Positions 25,463 to 35,353 of a stretch of DNA of 64,000 nucleotides are shown piece after piece. Origin of the DNA: CAYVXE01 sp964455375 (GTDB lineage: Bacteria; Zhuqueibacterota; Zhuqueibacteria; Oceanimicrobiales; Oceanimicrobiaceae); contig CAYVXE010000001.1 in assembly GCA_964455375.1 (NCBI GenBank), positions 1 to 64,000 of the forward strand, given 5' to 3'. The number at the start of each line of letters is the position of its first letter. Positions within the stretch are counted from its first letter, which is position 1. A program made the translations under genes and the position numbers. Below the pieces are notes generated by a model. The model saw only the letters and a program-made list of their open reading frames with translations, was not told the DNA's origin and made no database searches.

Positions 25463-27412
25463 TTATTCTAATTTTTTCCCAAAGATTTTGATAATTCCCA
25501 CAAGAAGAACCGTTCCAAGTATAATTGAGAAGAGTGTATTCATTCCCCAACCTACGGGCAGGTAGGCCACGACCATTGCAATAAGTCCTACAGTGACAGC
25601 ATAAGGTAGTTGTGTCTTCACATGATCGATATGGTCAGCGGCTGACGCCATGGAAGAAAGGATGGTTGTGTCTGAAATTGGTGAGCAATGATCGCCGAAA
25701 ACCGAGCCTGAGAGAACAGCACCTATGGTACCCAGTAAAATATGATGACTCAGAGCTGCACTCATACCGGCTTCTATAGGAAATTTATATCCCATAGGAA
25801 TAACGATAGGGGTGAGAATTGCCATGGTTGCCCAGGATGCACCTGTAGAGAAACTGATGATTGCGGCAACGGCAAACGTCACCAGAGGCACTAAATGAGC
25901 TGATAAAATCCCTTTACTCAGATGGATGACATAATCAGCGGTATGCAAATCTTTACAAATATCGCCAATCGCCCAGGCTAAAATTAAAATCATAGCGGCT
26001 AAAATCATGGATTTGTAACCGTTAATTGCCGATTCGATAATTTGTTGTAAAGACAGAATTTTCTGCCCGATTGCCAAAAGTGCTGCAAGGAAAAGTCCGG
26101 TGAAGGATGCCCACATGAGAACATGGAAGGAATTAGCGGCACCAAAAATAGTTCCGAAATGGACATTTTGTGCTGTTGCTCCCAGGGCAGATTTTCCGCT
26201 GAAATACAAGCCGAAAATGGTCACAAGAATGACAATGCTGATGGGTATGAGAGCATTGTACCACTTTAACGGTGTCCCTTCGTCGGCAATCATATCCAGG
26301 GTTGAACTGTCGGCGATAGGCCGGGCACCATCTCGTAAAACCTTCCCTGTGAGTGCTGCTCGTTTTTCCGCGGCCAGCATGGGACCGAAATCCATCAACA
26401 GAATGCCGATGACAAAAACAAAAATAAGCGCTAATATGCTATATGTTGAATAGGGAATCGACTCGATAAATGTTTTGTAAGGGCTTAATGTCAGTCCTAT
26501 GGTTTTAAAGGCCTGATCGATTAATCCTACCTCGAATCCAATCCAGGTAGATATGATCGCAATGGATGCAACCGGTGCGGCTGTGGAATCCACGATATAG
26601 GACAATTTTTCCCGGGAAATTTTTAGTTTGTCGGTAAAAGGTCGCAGCGTGTTTCCCACAATCAGTGTGTTTGCATAGTCATCGAAAAAGATAAAAATGC
26701 CCATTGCCCACGTTGCCAGAATGCCGCCTCTGCGGTGGTTGGCGTGTTTGGATAATTTTTCTACAATCCCCTGAGTTCCTCCGGCTTTTGATATAATGCC
26801 CACCATACCGCCTAGCGTCATACTGAAGATGAGAATTGCGGCATGGTCGGGATCGGCCAGAGAATGAATCAAATAGGAATCGATTGTCTTCATGAATCCA
26901 ATGAACGGATTGTAATCATAAACGAAAATTGCACCTAACCAGATTCCGCAGAATAGGGAGATCAGTACCTGGCGGGCCATGAACGCCAATAGAATGGTCA
27001 CTAATGGCGGTAATAAGCTTAAGAGACCTGGGATAACCCTTATAGTTGTATCTGCAATCAACCCGTCAGATTGAATGGTAATGAGATGTTGTCCGGCTCC
27101 CTCTACACGAACGTCTTTCATTGAAATGGTTCCGTTGTGAAGCACGAGGCGATGCAGATCGGGAATGCCGCTCACGTGCAAGGTGTCTGTGGCGGTGTTA
27201 ACCAGGATACCGTTTTTGTTCAGAGCATCCACCCGCAGTTCGAAATCGACGCCATTTAGAATCAGATTCGGAGTGGTTATTTTTAGTTTGACAACATTAT
27301 CGGTCGGCGTTTGAGTTGTTGTGGCTGGTTGCTCGGCATTTGATTGAGCAAAGGAATTTGTCGGCAACAGATAAAACCATAAAAGTGTGATCAGAAGTGA
27401 GAATGATTTCAT
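25463..27412 (-). CDS. NhaC-family Na+/H+ antiporter with exported Ig-like N-terminal domain
   Basis: The 649-residue protein should exchange sodium for protons at the inner membrane. Residues 1 to about 22 form a signal peptide, about 40-125 a beta-rich, Ig-like domain on the outer side, and about 130-645 the multi-helix NhaC core (for example ASWATMAILTPIVIP and GDHCSPISDTTILSS segments). NhaC proteins usually start directly with the transporter, so the exported domain is an addition. It is divergent from the GH2-like gene, with about 180 bp between the starts if that gene begins at 27594. The reverse start has no good Shine-Dalgarno. Confidence 0.85.
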   Translation of the reverse strand: MKSFSLLITLLWFYLLPTNSFAQSNAEQPATTTQTPTDNVVKLKITTPNLILNGVDFELRVDALNKNGILVNTATDTLHVSGIPDLHRLVLHNGTISMKDVRVEGAGQHLITIQSDGLIADTTIRVIPGLLSLLPPLVTILLAFMARQVLISLFCGIWLGAIFVYDYNPFIGFMKTIDSYLIHSLADPDHAAILIFSMTLGGMVGIISKAGGTQGIVEKLSKHANHRRGGILATWAMGIFIFFDDYANTLIVGNTLRPFTDKLKISREKLSYIVDSTAAPVASIAIISTWIGFEVGLIDQAFKTIGLTLSPYKTFIESIPYSTYSILALIFVFVIGILLMDFGPMLAAEKRAALTGKVLRDGARPIADSSTLDMIADEGTPLKWYNALIPISIVILVTIFGLYFSGKSALGATAQNVHFGTIFGAANSFHVLMWASFTGLFLAALLAIGQKILSLQQIIESAINGYKSMILAAMILILAWAIGDICKDLHTADYVIHLSKGILSAHLVPLVTFAVAAIISFSTGASWATMAILTPIVIPMGYKFPIEAGMSAALSHHILLGTIGAVLSGSVFGDHCSPISDTTILSSMASAADHIDHVKTQLPYAVTVGLIAMVVAYLPVGWGMNTLFSIILGTVLLVGIIKIFGKKLE

Positions 27413-27593
27413 GTTAAGTACTTTGGGTTTGGATGTGAAAGTTGACGATTATTATAAAAAATTGTTATCAGAAAGTAAAGAAGAAATTTCTGCGAGCCCA
27501 TTAAAGCTTGATTTTTCAGGATATTTTGTTAAATTGAATCAACTTTTACAAATAGTTCAGGCTAAAATACTATCTCATTTTCAATTACCGACC

Positions 27594-30260
27594 ATGCTTT
27601 TTCCCACAAGATCGTTTCGAAATGACCTGTTAGTCCGACTCCTTATTTTTCTTGTCGCGGGATTTTTTATCCATGCAAACAATCTTCTGGGAGAGGATTG
27701 GACGTCTGAATATTTTCACCGGTCAAAGGAGGCGTCTCAACTTGTCCAGTATCAGCATCGTTATGTGGGAGCTACCCGCCGTCTTGTAAATTTAAACGGT
27801 GAATGGCAGGTGCGGAAAGTCGATGAAGATGCATGGCACGCTGCCTGGGTTCCGGGCGCTTATAGTTTCCAGGGTGATGTTGAGTACAAGCGTACCTTTC
27901 AAATTGATTCCAGTTTTGTGGGTAAGCACCTGCAACTCATCATCTGGGGAATCAATAACCGCTGTCAGATATTTCTAAACGGTGAATTTTTACAGAGCCA
28001 CAGTGGAGGCCGCACGTCATTTGCCGTCGACATCAGTGAAAATCGAATTCATCATGATTCCCCGAATGAAATCCGTATCATCATTCAAAACAAATTACTT
28101 TCCAAAAGCAGTGTCCCGTTAAGTTTCCCTCCCCGGTTTAGTAGAAATTACGGCGGTATTTTTCGTGATATTTTTGTTTTAGCCACGCCGGTAAGATATG
28201 TCCGGGATTTGAAAATAAGCCAGCAATTTGATACGAACTTTACAAATTGTCGCCTTAGAATAAAATCCATACTGGCTAATTTTTATGACGACATTGAGGG
28301 TGCAGGATCAAAAACATTTACCATTCAAAGTGAAGTCTGGGACATCCGAAAAAACGAGCGCATAGCTGTTACAAAAAAACGGCCGGTGCTATTTGAAAAG
28401 AGATTTTTGACTTTGGTTGACAGTTTAAGTATTCAAGGTGTGGACCTCTGGAGTCCGGATCATCCGAACTTGTATGAAATGCGGACGATTTTGTCTGATT
28501 CAAAGGGAATTCTTGATCGACTGCACCGGCGTGTTGGGTTCAAGGATCTGACATTTGAGAAATCTGTTTTGTTAAATGGTAAAAAGCTGCAGATAAAGGG
28601 GTTCGATTGGATTGATGATTTTCCAGGAATAGGGACAACTGCCGGGTGGAAAACGCTTAAAGCGGAGATTCAAGCAATTAAGAGCACCGGTGCAAATGCC
28701 ATTCGGATTATGGAAGGTGCACCGCATCCTTATTTTCTTGATTTGTGTGATGACGCGGGTTTATTGGTTTTTGAACAAGCACCATTATTTATGCTTCCGG
28801 ATACGCGGCTCAGAGACCTGTCTTTTGACGAGTTACTGGAAAACACATATAATGAGATGCTTGAGCGGGATAGCTGGCACACGTCATTCGCTGCATTGGG
28901 AATTGGAACTGATCTGCAGTTAGATTCTCCTTATACGAGGGATTTCTTTGCTCGTTTTGAAAAAAAAGTGGCAGGGCAGCAAATTGCACTATTTGTAGCA
29001 AGTAGATTTATGCCGCCGGCGCCCCTGCCGGATTTTATTGAGTTTAACTTTGTCGAACTTCCGGGTAAGATGCCAGAGGCAATCCTGACCTTTATTAAAA
29101 ATTATCAAACTTATTTTGAGGAAACGCCGGTGATCCTTTCGGTGGGGCAACCGGTTCGCAGTAAGGAGATTGAGTCGGATACCGGCCAACCTCAGAATAT
29201 ACGCCGCGGCCAATTTAAAAAATATTCTAAATCAGTTAAAGTTGAGGAATTGCAGGCCTATACGTTAAACCGAATTTTGACGGATGTCAACCAAACAGGA
29301 CGAGCAGCGGGGAGCATGATATTCAGTTTTGCTGATTGGCAATCGGGGCGGCCAAACTTAGTATTTGGCGGGGATCAAGATGATTTTTTGATTAAAACCG
29401 GCATCGTGAATCGTCATCGTGAAAAGCGTATCGCTTTTAACGTGGTGAAGAATTTGTTTAAGGCATATCAGCCCATTCGCATGTCGGTTAAAGTGCCGGT
29501 TAGGAAAAATCCAAACATTTATCCGGTTGCCGGTATTTTTTTGATTTTGGTTTTCCTGTTTCACTTTAATCGTAATCGAAAATTCCGTGGAAATCTTAAT
29601 AGGATTTTCGTGTATCCGCATGGATTCTATATTGAATTAAGAGAAAACCGTAAAGTGCAGGGCATGCACACCTTATTGCTGAGTTTTGTTATTTGTACCG
29701 CGTTAGGCATTGTTCTCTCAAGCATTATATATCATTTTCGACAAGACCTTCTTTTCGACGAGCTCCTTAATCTTTTTTTTCAGTCCCGCAATATCAAGAA
29801 ATATGTTATTGGGATGCTTTTGCAGCCTTTTACGTCAATTTTAGTGCTCACTTTTTTGTGTTATCTTTGGTTTACGGGCATTGTTGTAACTTCAATATTT
29901 GTTTCAAGAATATTGGGACAAAGTGTTCGCTGGAGTCAATTTTTTACCCTCGCCTTCTGGAGCGGTGCCAATTTTGTCTTGCTGCTGCCGTTAGTTCCGA
30001 TTTATTACAGGACGCTGAATTATCCAAATTTGACCATACCGGTAATAGCGATTCTGTTTGGTTTCGTAATATGGTTTGCCATTCGATTATTCCGCAGTTT
30101 ACATATTATGTATATGTTGACAATGGTACGGACGATTATATTGGGAATAACTATGTTTGTCGTGGTGTTTGGCAGCGTGGCCTGGTATTTTGAAGAAAAG
30201 TACGCTGCACTCGACTACCTGAAAATTTATTTTAAAATTATTCGAAGTTTTATAAGTTGA
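27594..30260 (+). CDS. membrane-anchored GH2-like pseudoenzyme
   Basis: The 888-residue product has the domain order of family 2 glycoside hydrolases: signal peptide (about 1-32), jelly-roll sugar-binding domain (about 50-190), Ig-like domain (about 200-310) and a TIM-barrel-like region (about 320-625). Both catalytic glutamates appear to be lost: the usual W..LGNE acid/base site is LGIGTD (about residues 435-440) and the usual SEYG nucleophile site is SVGQP (Val517). A C-terminal block of about six membrane helices (640-885) is added. I chose 27594 because it starts the signal peptide; the longer frame from 27387 would overlap the divergent antiporter gene. It is likely a carbohydrate-binding or scaffold protein. 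Confidence 0.65.
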   Translation: MLFPTRSFRNDLLVRLLIFLVAGFFIHANNLLGEDWTSEYFHRSKEASQLVQYQHRYVGATRRLVNLNGEWQVRKVDEDAWHAAWVPGAYSFQGDVEYKRTFQIDSSFVGKHLQLIIWGINNRCQIFLNGEFLQSHSGGRTSFAVDISENRIHHDSPNEIRIIIQNKLLSKSSVPLSFPPRFSRNYGGIFRDIFVLATPVRYVRDLKISQQFDTNFTNCRLRIKSILANFYDDIEGAGSKTFTIQSEVWDIRKNERIAVTKKRPVLFEKRFLTLVDSLSIQGVDLWSPDHPNLYEMRTILSDSKGILDRLHRRVGFKDLTFEKSVLLNGKKLQIKGFDWIDDFPGIGTTAGWKTLKAEIQAIKSTGANAIRIMEGAPHPYFLDLCDDAGLLVFEQAPLFMLPDTRLRDLSFDELLENTYNEMLERDSWHTSFAALGIGTDLQLDSPYTRDFFARFEKKVAGQQIALFVASRFMPPAPLPDFIEFNFVELPGKMPEAILTFIKNYQTYFEETPVILSVGQPVRSKEIESDTGQPQNIRRGQFKKYSKSVKVEELQAYTLNRILTDVNQTGRAAGSMIFSFADWQSGRPNLVFGGDQDDFLIKTGIVNRHREKRIAFNVVKNLFKAYQPIRMSVKVPVRKNPNIYPVAGIFLILVFLFHFNRNRKFRGNLNRIFVYPHGFYIELRENRKVQGMHTLLLSFVICTALGIVLSSIIYHFRQDLLFDELLNLFFQSRNIKKYVIGMLLQPFTSILVLTFLCYLWFTGIVVTSIFVSRILGQSVRWSQFFTLAFWSGANFVLLLPLVPIYYRTLNYPNLTIPVIAILFGFVIWFAIRLFRSLHIMYMLTMVRTIILGITMFVVVFGSVAWYFEEKYAALDYLKIYFKIIRSFIS

Positions 30261-30385
30261 TGCTGGTTGTATGATTCAGGTCAGCTTGCCTGTTTTTCAC
30301 GTCTGCATTTATGACAATAATATTATTTTTTCGTCTAACCTAATGATTTATAATCGGTGTTCTGTATTTTCCTCAAAAAAAGCGC

Positions 30386-30414
30386 TTGACTTTTGTTGAA
30401 TATTGGTCTATATT
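30386..30414 (+). promoter_or_regulatory. sigma-70-type promoter of smc
   Basis: TTGACT (30386-30391) and TATATT (30409-30414) are separated by 17 bases, about 105 bp before the smc start. It lies in the 258-bp gap that follows the GH2-like gene. Confidence 0.6.
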
Positions 30415-30518
30415 CAGACGAACAACAGTATGTCGTAGTTCTCTCCTTTGAGTTATACTGTATATAGTATGCTTTAAAATAATACATTGAAAAAAACAAA
30501 CAATAAAGAAGGTAAACT

Positions 30519-33500
30519 GTGTATTTAGATGGTATTTCAATTCACGGATTTAAGTCGTTTGCAAAAAAAACACAGATCAATTTTAACAATGGAATCACGG
30601 CGGTGGTGGGCCCTAATGGCTGTGGTAAAAGTAACATCGTCGATGCGATCCGGTGGGTTTTAGGAGAGCAAAAAGCCGGCTCAATTCGCAGCGAGAAAAT
30701 GGAAAATGTGATTTTTAACGGTACCCAAAATATAAAACCTCTCGGAATGGCTGAAGTATCTTTAAAAATACACAACACAAAAAATGTTTTACCCATCGAA
30801 TATTCGGAAGTACTGATTACCCGACGTTTATTCAGATCAACTGAAAGTCAGTATTTATTGAATAATAGTCCTTGTCGCTTAAAAGATATTCAGGATTTGT
30901 TCATGGATACGGGTATGGGAGTCAATGCTTATTCTATTATAGAATTAAGTATGATAGAAACTATTCTTAACGGCAAGCCGGAAGAGCGGCGAAAAATAAT
31001 TGAAGAAGCTGCCGGCGTCACAAAATATAAACTGCGTCGTAAAGCTGCATTTCGGAAACTGGAGGCCACTGCGGCAGACCTTGTTCGTGTAAATGATATC
31101 ATTAGCGAAGTGGAAAAAAATGTTTCTTCACTGCAAAGACAAGTAAGAAAGGCGAGAAGATATCAGGAGTTCAGTGAATTGTTGAAAGAGGATGAAATCA
31201 AGTTAGCCACTCACAACTATTCAAAAATATTGTTTGAACTTGACCCCCTGACTGAAAAACTGAAAGAAACTCAAAATAGTCGTGTGGAACTGAGTACGGT
31301 TTTCGATGAAAAGGAATCTGAAATTGAAGAGGGTCGCCGCCAATTACTTGATTTGGAAAAGCGACTGAGCGCGGAGCAGAAAGCATTAAATAGTTTTGCC
31401 TTGAAAATCCAAAAGCAGGAAGAACAAATTCTGGTTGCACGTGAACGACGCAAGGCTTTGGAAACGGCCAAAGAAAGGTTGAAAAGAGATAAAGGAGAAC
31501 TTCATGAACGAGTGGATAGAAATAAAAGTCAGCTTTTAGCCTCAAAAGAGGAGGTTCAGCAATTATTTGCAAAAATTCAACTCGCTGAAAACGATTACCA
31601 GGAGAAGAACTCGGCGCTTAAGAAAATAGAGCTGCGCTTTCAAGAAAAAAACGATTCCTTGAAGAGTCTCGAAAATCAGCGTTTGCAGGCTGTCGAAGGT
31701 TTGACGGACAGTAAGAAAGAAGAAGAGCGTATTAAAACACAGCTTGAAAATATCGAGGAGCGTGAGAAAGCAATCGACCGCCAGCTTGAGGAATATGAGC
31801 TTCTGTCAAAAATCAGAGCTGACAAGTTAGAGAAGACAGTTGACAGGAAATCGGAAAAGGAAGCTGTTCTGCGCAGGAAGGCATTTGAGAAAAAGAAACT
31901 CCTTGCTAAAATTGAAACTTTGACTAAACAAAAAGAGCAGATCAAAGAGACAATTTTACAGCGAAGAAGCGAAATTCAGACTCTTAAAGAGCGCATTGAA
32001 TTGTTGAGGAAGTTTTTAGAGTCGTATGAGGATCATCCAGAAGGCGTGCAGCATCTTATAAAGGAAGGCTATTTGAACGGTGGCTATAAGGGTACGATTG
32101 CAGAAGTTTTATCCGTTGATGAAAACTATCGCTATGCCATCGAGACGGCGCTTGGCGACGCAGCCGTTTCGTTGGTTGTAGAAAATACGGATCAGGCGCT
32201 GAAATGTATCGACGTGCTCAAATCCGGTGAAAAGGGGTCTGTAACGTTTTTTCCTCTGGATAAAATTCATGTGACGAATGGCGCTAACACCAAAGATATC
32301 AATCCGGAACAAACCGAAGGCATGGTTGATTGGGCGTACAATCTCGTACAATGTCGCGATGACTATAAACCTTTGATTCGTTCTTTGTTGTATGACTATA
32401 TTATCGTTAAAGATTTGGCTGTGGCCAGGCAATATGCAGACAAGATACAGGATAAGCGTATTAATTTAATTACGTTAAATGGAGAAATTTACTCGACTTG
32501 GGGTCCCATCAGGGGGGGCGGAACCGCAAAGCAAGGCGGTATTGTGGGCCGAAAAGAGTTAGTCAAAAAATTAGAAAAAAAACTGCAAAAATCCTCGAAA
32601 ATGATCCAGGATGATGAATCGCTTCTACAAACGGTGGAGCAAAATTATAAAAAGGCGTTTGAAAAGGGACAGGCGTTGTCCTCTGAAATAAAATCTCTGG
32701 AATCGAATGTAAATGATTTAGATGTTAAACAAGCCCAATTAAATTTTGAAACCAAGAAGGATGCTGAAGTAATAGAAAGACTGAGCCAGGAAAAACAAGC
32801 ACATCGTACTAATAGAGAACAATTACATAAGAAGTTCCGGACAATTGCACCGTCTCTAAATGATTTGCAGGAAAATAAATTCAAATTTGAAGTTGACCAT
32901 AAGCGTATTTCCGAGGAATTAGCCGGATTGGAAGATGACATAAGGGAACATCGTGAAATTGAGCAGGACAGCCGGGTTATGCTCGTTGATCTTAAAGGTC
33001 AGGAGCGGCATCTTCAGGAAAATATTTCAAAGTTGATTGACTATCAAAGAGAGTTGATAAAATCTCAGGAGCGAATTACTCAAGAAATTGAATTTACCTC
33101 CAGGGAATATGTGGAGCTTGAAAATCAGATTGAAATAAATAAGAAAAATATTCAGGTCGATTTCGAACAACACCAGGTGTTAGAGTCTAAAGTGCATGAT
33201 CTTGAACAGACTTATTTTAAGCAGAAGGAAATTCTCGAGGAGAAAGAAAAAAAGGTAAAGAAGATCCGGGAAGAGCGCGATATGGTTTCGGAATCTTTCC
33301 ACGGCATAGAATTGCGTGTGTCGGAGTTGAAGCACAATAGCGAAAAGATAAAAGAAATGATCGAGGAGGAGCACGACGTCGGGATTTCACGGCAACAGAT
33401 CGATGAAAACCTGGACGAGTTGGCATTGACGGCTAACATCGAATCTCTGAAAAATAAGTTGAACTCTATGGGGCCTGTGAACCTCCTGGCATTAAAGGAA

Positions 33501-34076
33501 TATGATAAAGAAAAATCCCGGTTTGAATTTTTGCAGACACAAAAAAATGATTTGATCGAAGCGGAGAAGAATCTCAACGAAACCATTCATGTGATCAACA
33601 GAACCGCACGGGACAGGTTTGAGAGTGTTTTTGAGCAGATACGGAAAAATTTTATTCAGGTATTTACCGGGTTTTTTGAAAACGGCCAGGCGGATTTGAA
33701 ATTAGGACCAGGTGCTGATCCCCTTGAATCGGATATCATCATCGAGGCTGACCCTAAGGGAAGAAAAATTGCTGCAATATCCTTGCTCTCAGGCGGCGAA
33801 AAGACGTTAACAGCGATTTCTTTGCTATTTGGTATTTATTTAGTCAAACCCAGCCCGTTTTGCATTCTGGATGAAGTAGACGCACCACTTGACGATGCCA
33901 ACATTCAAAGATATGTAAAGGCTATTCGCAAGTTTTCGGAAAACACGCAATTTATTGTCGTGACTCACAACAAACTGACCATGCGGGAAGCTGATTGTCT
34001 CTATGGCATCACCATGCAGGAAGAAGGCGTCTCAAAAGTCGTCTCAGTAAATTTTCACGAAATGGAATTGAATTAA
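30519..34076 (+). CDS. smc: chromosome partition protein SMC
   Basis: SMC compacts and segregates the chromosome with ScpA and ScpB. The 1185-residue protein has Walker A GPNGCGKS at residues 31-38, a long coiled coil (about 170-500), a hinge with GGGTAKQGGIVGR around residues 510-680, the returning coiled coil (about 690-1020), the signature LLSGGEKT at about 1090, and Walker B FCILDEVDAPLDD. The GTG start follows AGAAGG at a good distance. It is monocistronic as far as visible, since a 258-bp gap follows. Confidence 0.97.
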   Translation: MYLDGISIHGFKSFAKKTQINFNNGITAVVGPNGCGKSNIVDAIRWVLGEQKAGSIRSEKMENVIFNGTQNIKPLGMAEVSLKIHNTKNVLPIEYSEVLITRRLFRSTESQYLLNNSPCRLKDIQDLFMDTGMGVNAYSIIELSMIETILNGKPEERRKIIEEAAGVTKYKLRRKAAFRKLEATAADLVRVNDIISEVEKNVSSLQRQVRKARRYQEFSELLKEDEIKLATHNYSKILFELDPLTEKLKETQNSRVELSTVFDEKESEIEEGRRQLLDLEKRLSAEQKALNSFALKIQKQEEQILVARERRKALETAKERLKRDKGELHERVDRNKSQLLASKEEVQQLFAKIQLAENDYQEKNSALKKIELRFQEKNDSLKSLENQRLQAVEGLTDSKKEEERIKTQLENIEEREKAIDRQLEEYELLSKIRADKLEKTVDRKSEKEAVLRRKAFEKKKLLAKIETLTKQKEQIKETILQRRSEIQTLKERIELLRKFLESYEDHPEGVQHLIKEGYLNGGYKGTIAEVLSVDENYRYAIETALGDAAVSLVVENTDQALKCIDVLKSGEKGSVTFFPLDKIHVTNGANTKDINPEQTEGMVDWAYNLVQCRDDYKPLIRSLLYDYIIVKDLAVARQYADKIQDKRINLITLNGEIYSTWGPIRGGGTAKQGGIVGRKELVKKLEKKLQKSSKMIQDDESLLQTVEQNYKKAFEKGQALSSEIKSLESNVNDLDVKQAQLNFETKKDAEVIERLSQEKQAHRTNREQLHKKFRTIAPSLNDLQENKFKFEVDHKRISEELAGLEDDIREHREIEQDSRVMLVDLKGQERHLQENISKLIDYQRELIKSQERITQEIEFTSREYVELENQIEINKKNIQVDFEQHQVLESKVHDLEQTYFKQKEILEEKEKKVKKIREERDMVSESFHGIELRVSELKHNSEKIKEMIEEEHDVGISRQQIDENLDELALTANIESLKNKLNSMGPVNLLALKEYDKEKSRFEFLQTQKNDLIEAEKNLNETIHVINRTARDRFESVFEQIRKNFIQVFTGFFENGQADLKLGPGADPLESDIIIEADPKGRKIAAISLLSGGEKTLTAISLLFGIYLVKPSPFCILDEVDAPLDDANIQRYVKAIRKFSENTQFIVVTHNKLTMREADCLYGITMQEEGVSKVVSVNFHEMELN

Positions 34077-34334
34077 TTTGATATTGAGTTCATCTCCCCG
34101 ATTTATCAAAAATTAAACTGTTCTTCCACCTGCTGAATTTGACACATTTTAGCCTTAAATCTGTCCATAAGCCCTCCAGCGAAAGCTTTGAGATGGGTGG
34201 TGCCAATTTGAATCTTTCCTGATTCGCATTTACAATTCCAACCGTTAAGAATTCTTCATCTTTCATTAATGTTTAACAAATTTTATGCCGATGTTTAGGT
34301 ATAATTGTTCAGGAGTTAATATTAAGGTTATAAG

Positions 34335-34574
34335 ATGAATAATACCATGTGGTTAACTAGTTCAGATGTGATTGATAAACTAAATATCAGTTTACGGCAA
34401 TTGTATTATTGGGAACTGAAGGGTATTGTAAAACCGAGAATGATTTCAATGGGATCTCGTGAATTTAAACGATACTCTTCCAGGGATTTCGAAGTATTAC
34501 GGCAAATTAAAGATTATTTGGACCAAGGTTATACGTTAACGAGTGCAGTTCAGCGTGTTCAATCATGCAATTAG
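34335..34574 (+). CDS. MerR-type helix-turn-helix regulator
   Basis: This 79-residue protein consists only of a MerR-like winged DNA-binding domain (TSSDVIDKLNISLRQLYYWE then SMGSREFKRYSSRDFEVLRQIKDYLDQGY). There is no effector domain. It overlaps the prepilin peptidase gene by 10 bases, so it is the first gene of the pilus cluster and may regulate it. Similar short MerR-like proteins are found as stand-alone regulators. The region from 34077 to 34334 upstream shows a TATAAT at 34300-34305 but no good -35. Confidence 0.75.
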   Translation: MNNTMWLTSSDVIDKLNISLRQLYYWELKGIVKPRMISMGSREFKRYSSRDFEVLRQIKDYLDQGYTLTSAVQRVQSCN

Positions 34575-35353
34575 CAGGGCAGTATTTTATTACGCTTCAA
34601 ATTTGCGTCATTTTCCTCGGCGGTGCCATTTGGGGGAGTTTCCTGAATGTGTGCATTTACCGGCTTCCGCGCAAAGAATCGGTTGTCTGGCCGGGTTCAC
34701 ACTGTCCTGATTGTAACACAGCTATACCTTTTTGGTATAATATTCCTATCATAAGTTATTTTATCTTACACGGGAAATGTAAATTCTGTAAATCTCCAAT
34801 CCCATTTCGATATCCACTTATTGAAGCATTAACGGGCAGCATGTTTGTCCTGTTATGGTACGTTTATGGTTTGAGTCACATGTTTATTTTTTACTCGACT
34901 CTTATTTTGTTTTTACTCCCCATTAGCTTTATTGATTTGGATACGAAACTGATCCTGAATGTTTTGACTTTTCCCGGAATCGTCATAGGTGTGGTGCTTT
35001 CAATATTTCTCAAAGAGACGTCTGTCTATCAATCATTGGTGGGTTTGATTTTAGGTGGTGGATTCCTTTGGTTGTTGGGTATCATCGGAGAATTCTTGTT
35101 TAAAAAAGAGAGTATGGGGGCGGGCGATGTGAAGTTAGGTGCTATGATTGGTGTTTTTCTCGGCCCCGAAGTCATCATAGCTCTTTTTCTTGCTTTCTTT
35201 TTAGCCTTTCCTGTCATTGCAATTGGTCTTGGTGCAAAAAAAATAAAACTGGACAGCGCCGTTCCTTTCGGACCGTTCATTGCGCTGGGAGCAATTCTGA
35301 TTGTGTTTTTCGGACAGACATTGTATAGCTTCTATTTTAACCTCATTGGATGA
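34565..35353 (+). CDS. pilD: prepilin peptidase (leader peptidase / N-methyltransferase)
   Basis: The enzyme cleaves prepilin leaders after Gly and methylates the new N-terminus. The 262-residue membrane protein has the two zinc-binding Cys pairs (HCPDC and KCKFC) in the cytoplasmic methylase loop and both aspartic protease motifs, FIDLDTKLI and GAGDVKLGAMIG. It starts 10 bases inside the MerR gene and its stop overlaps the histidine kinase start as ATGA. It should process all five pilin-like proteins encoded downstream that carry a G|F leader (four of them do). Confidence 0.93.
   Translation: MQLAGQYFITLQICVIFLGGAIWGSFLNVCIYRLPRKESVVWPGSHCPDCNTAIPFWYNIPIISYFILHGKCKFCKSPIPFRYPLIEALTGSMFVLLWYVYGLSHMFIFYSTLILFLLPISFIDLDTKLILNVLTFPGIVIGVVLSIFLKETSVYQSLVGLILGGGFLWLLGIIGEFLFKKESMGAGDVKLGAMIGVFLGPEVIIALFLAFFLAFPVIAIGLGAKKIKLDSAVPFGPFIALGAILIVFFGQTLYSFYFNLIG

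Noticed and set aside
27387..27593. Extended N-terminus of the GH2-like protein
   Set aside because: It overlaps the start of the divergent antiporter gene and precedes a good signal peptide at 27594.
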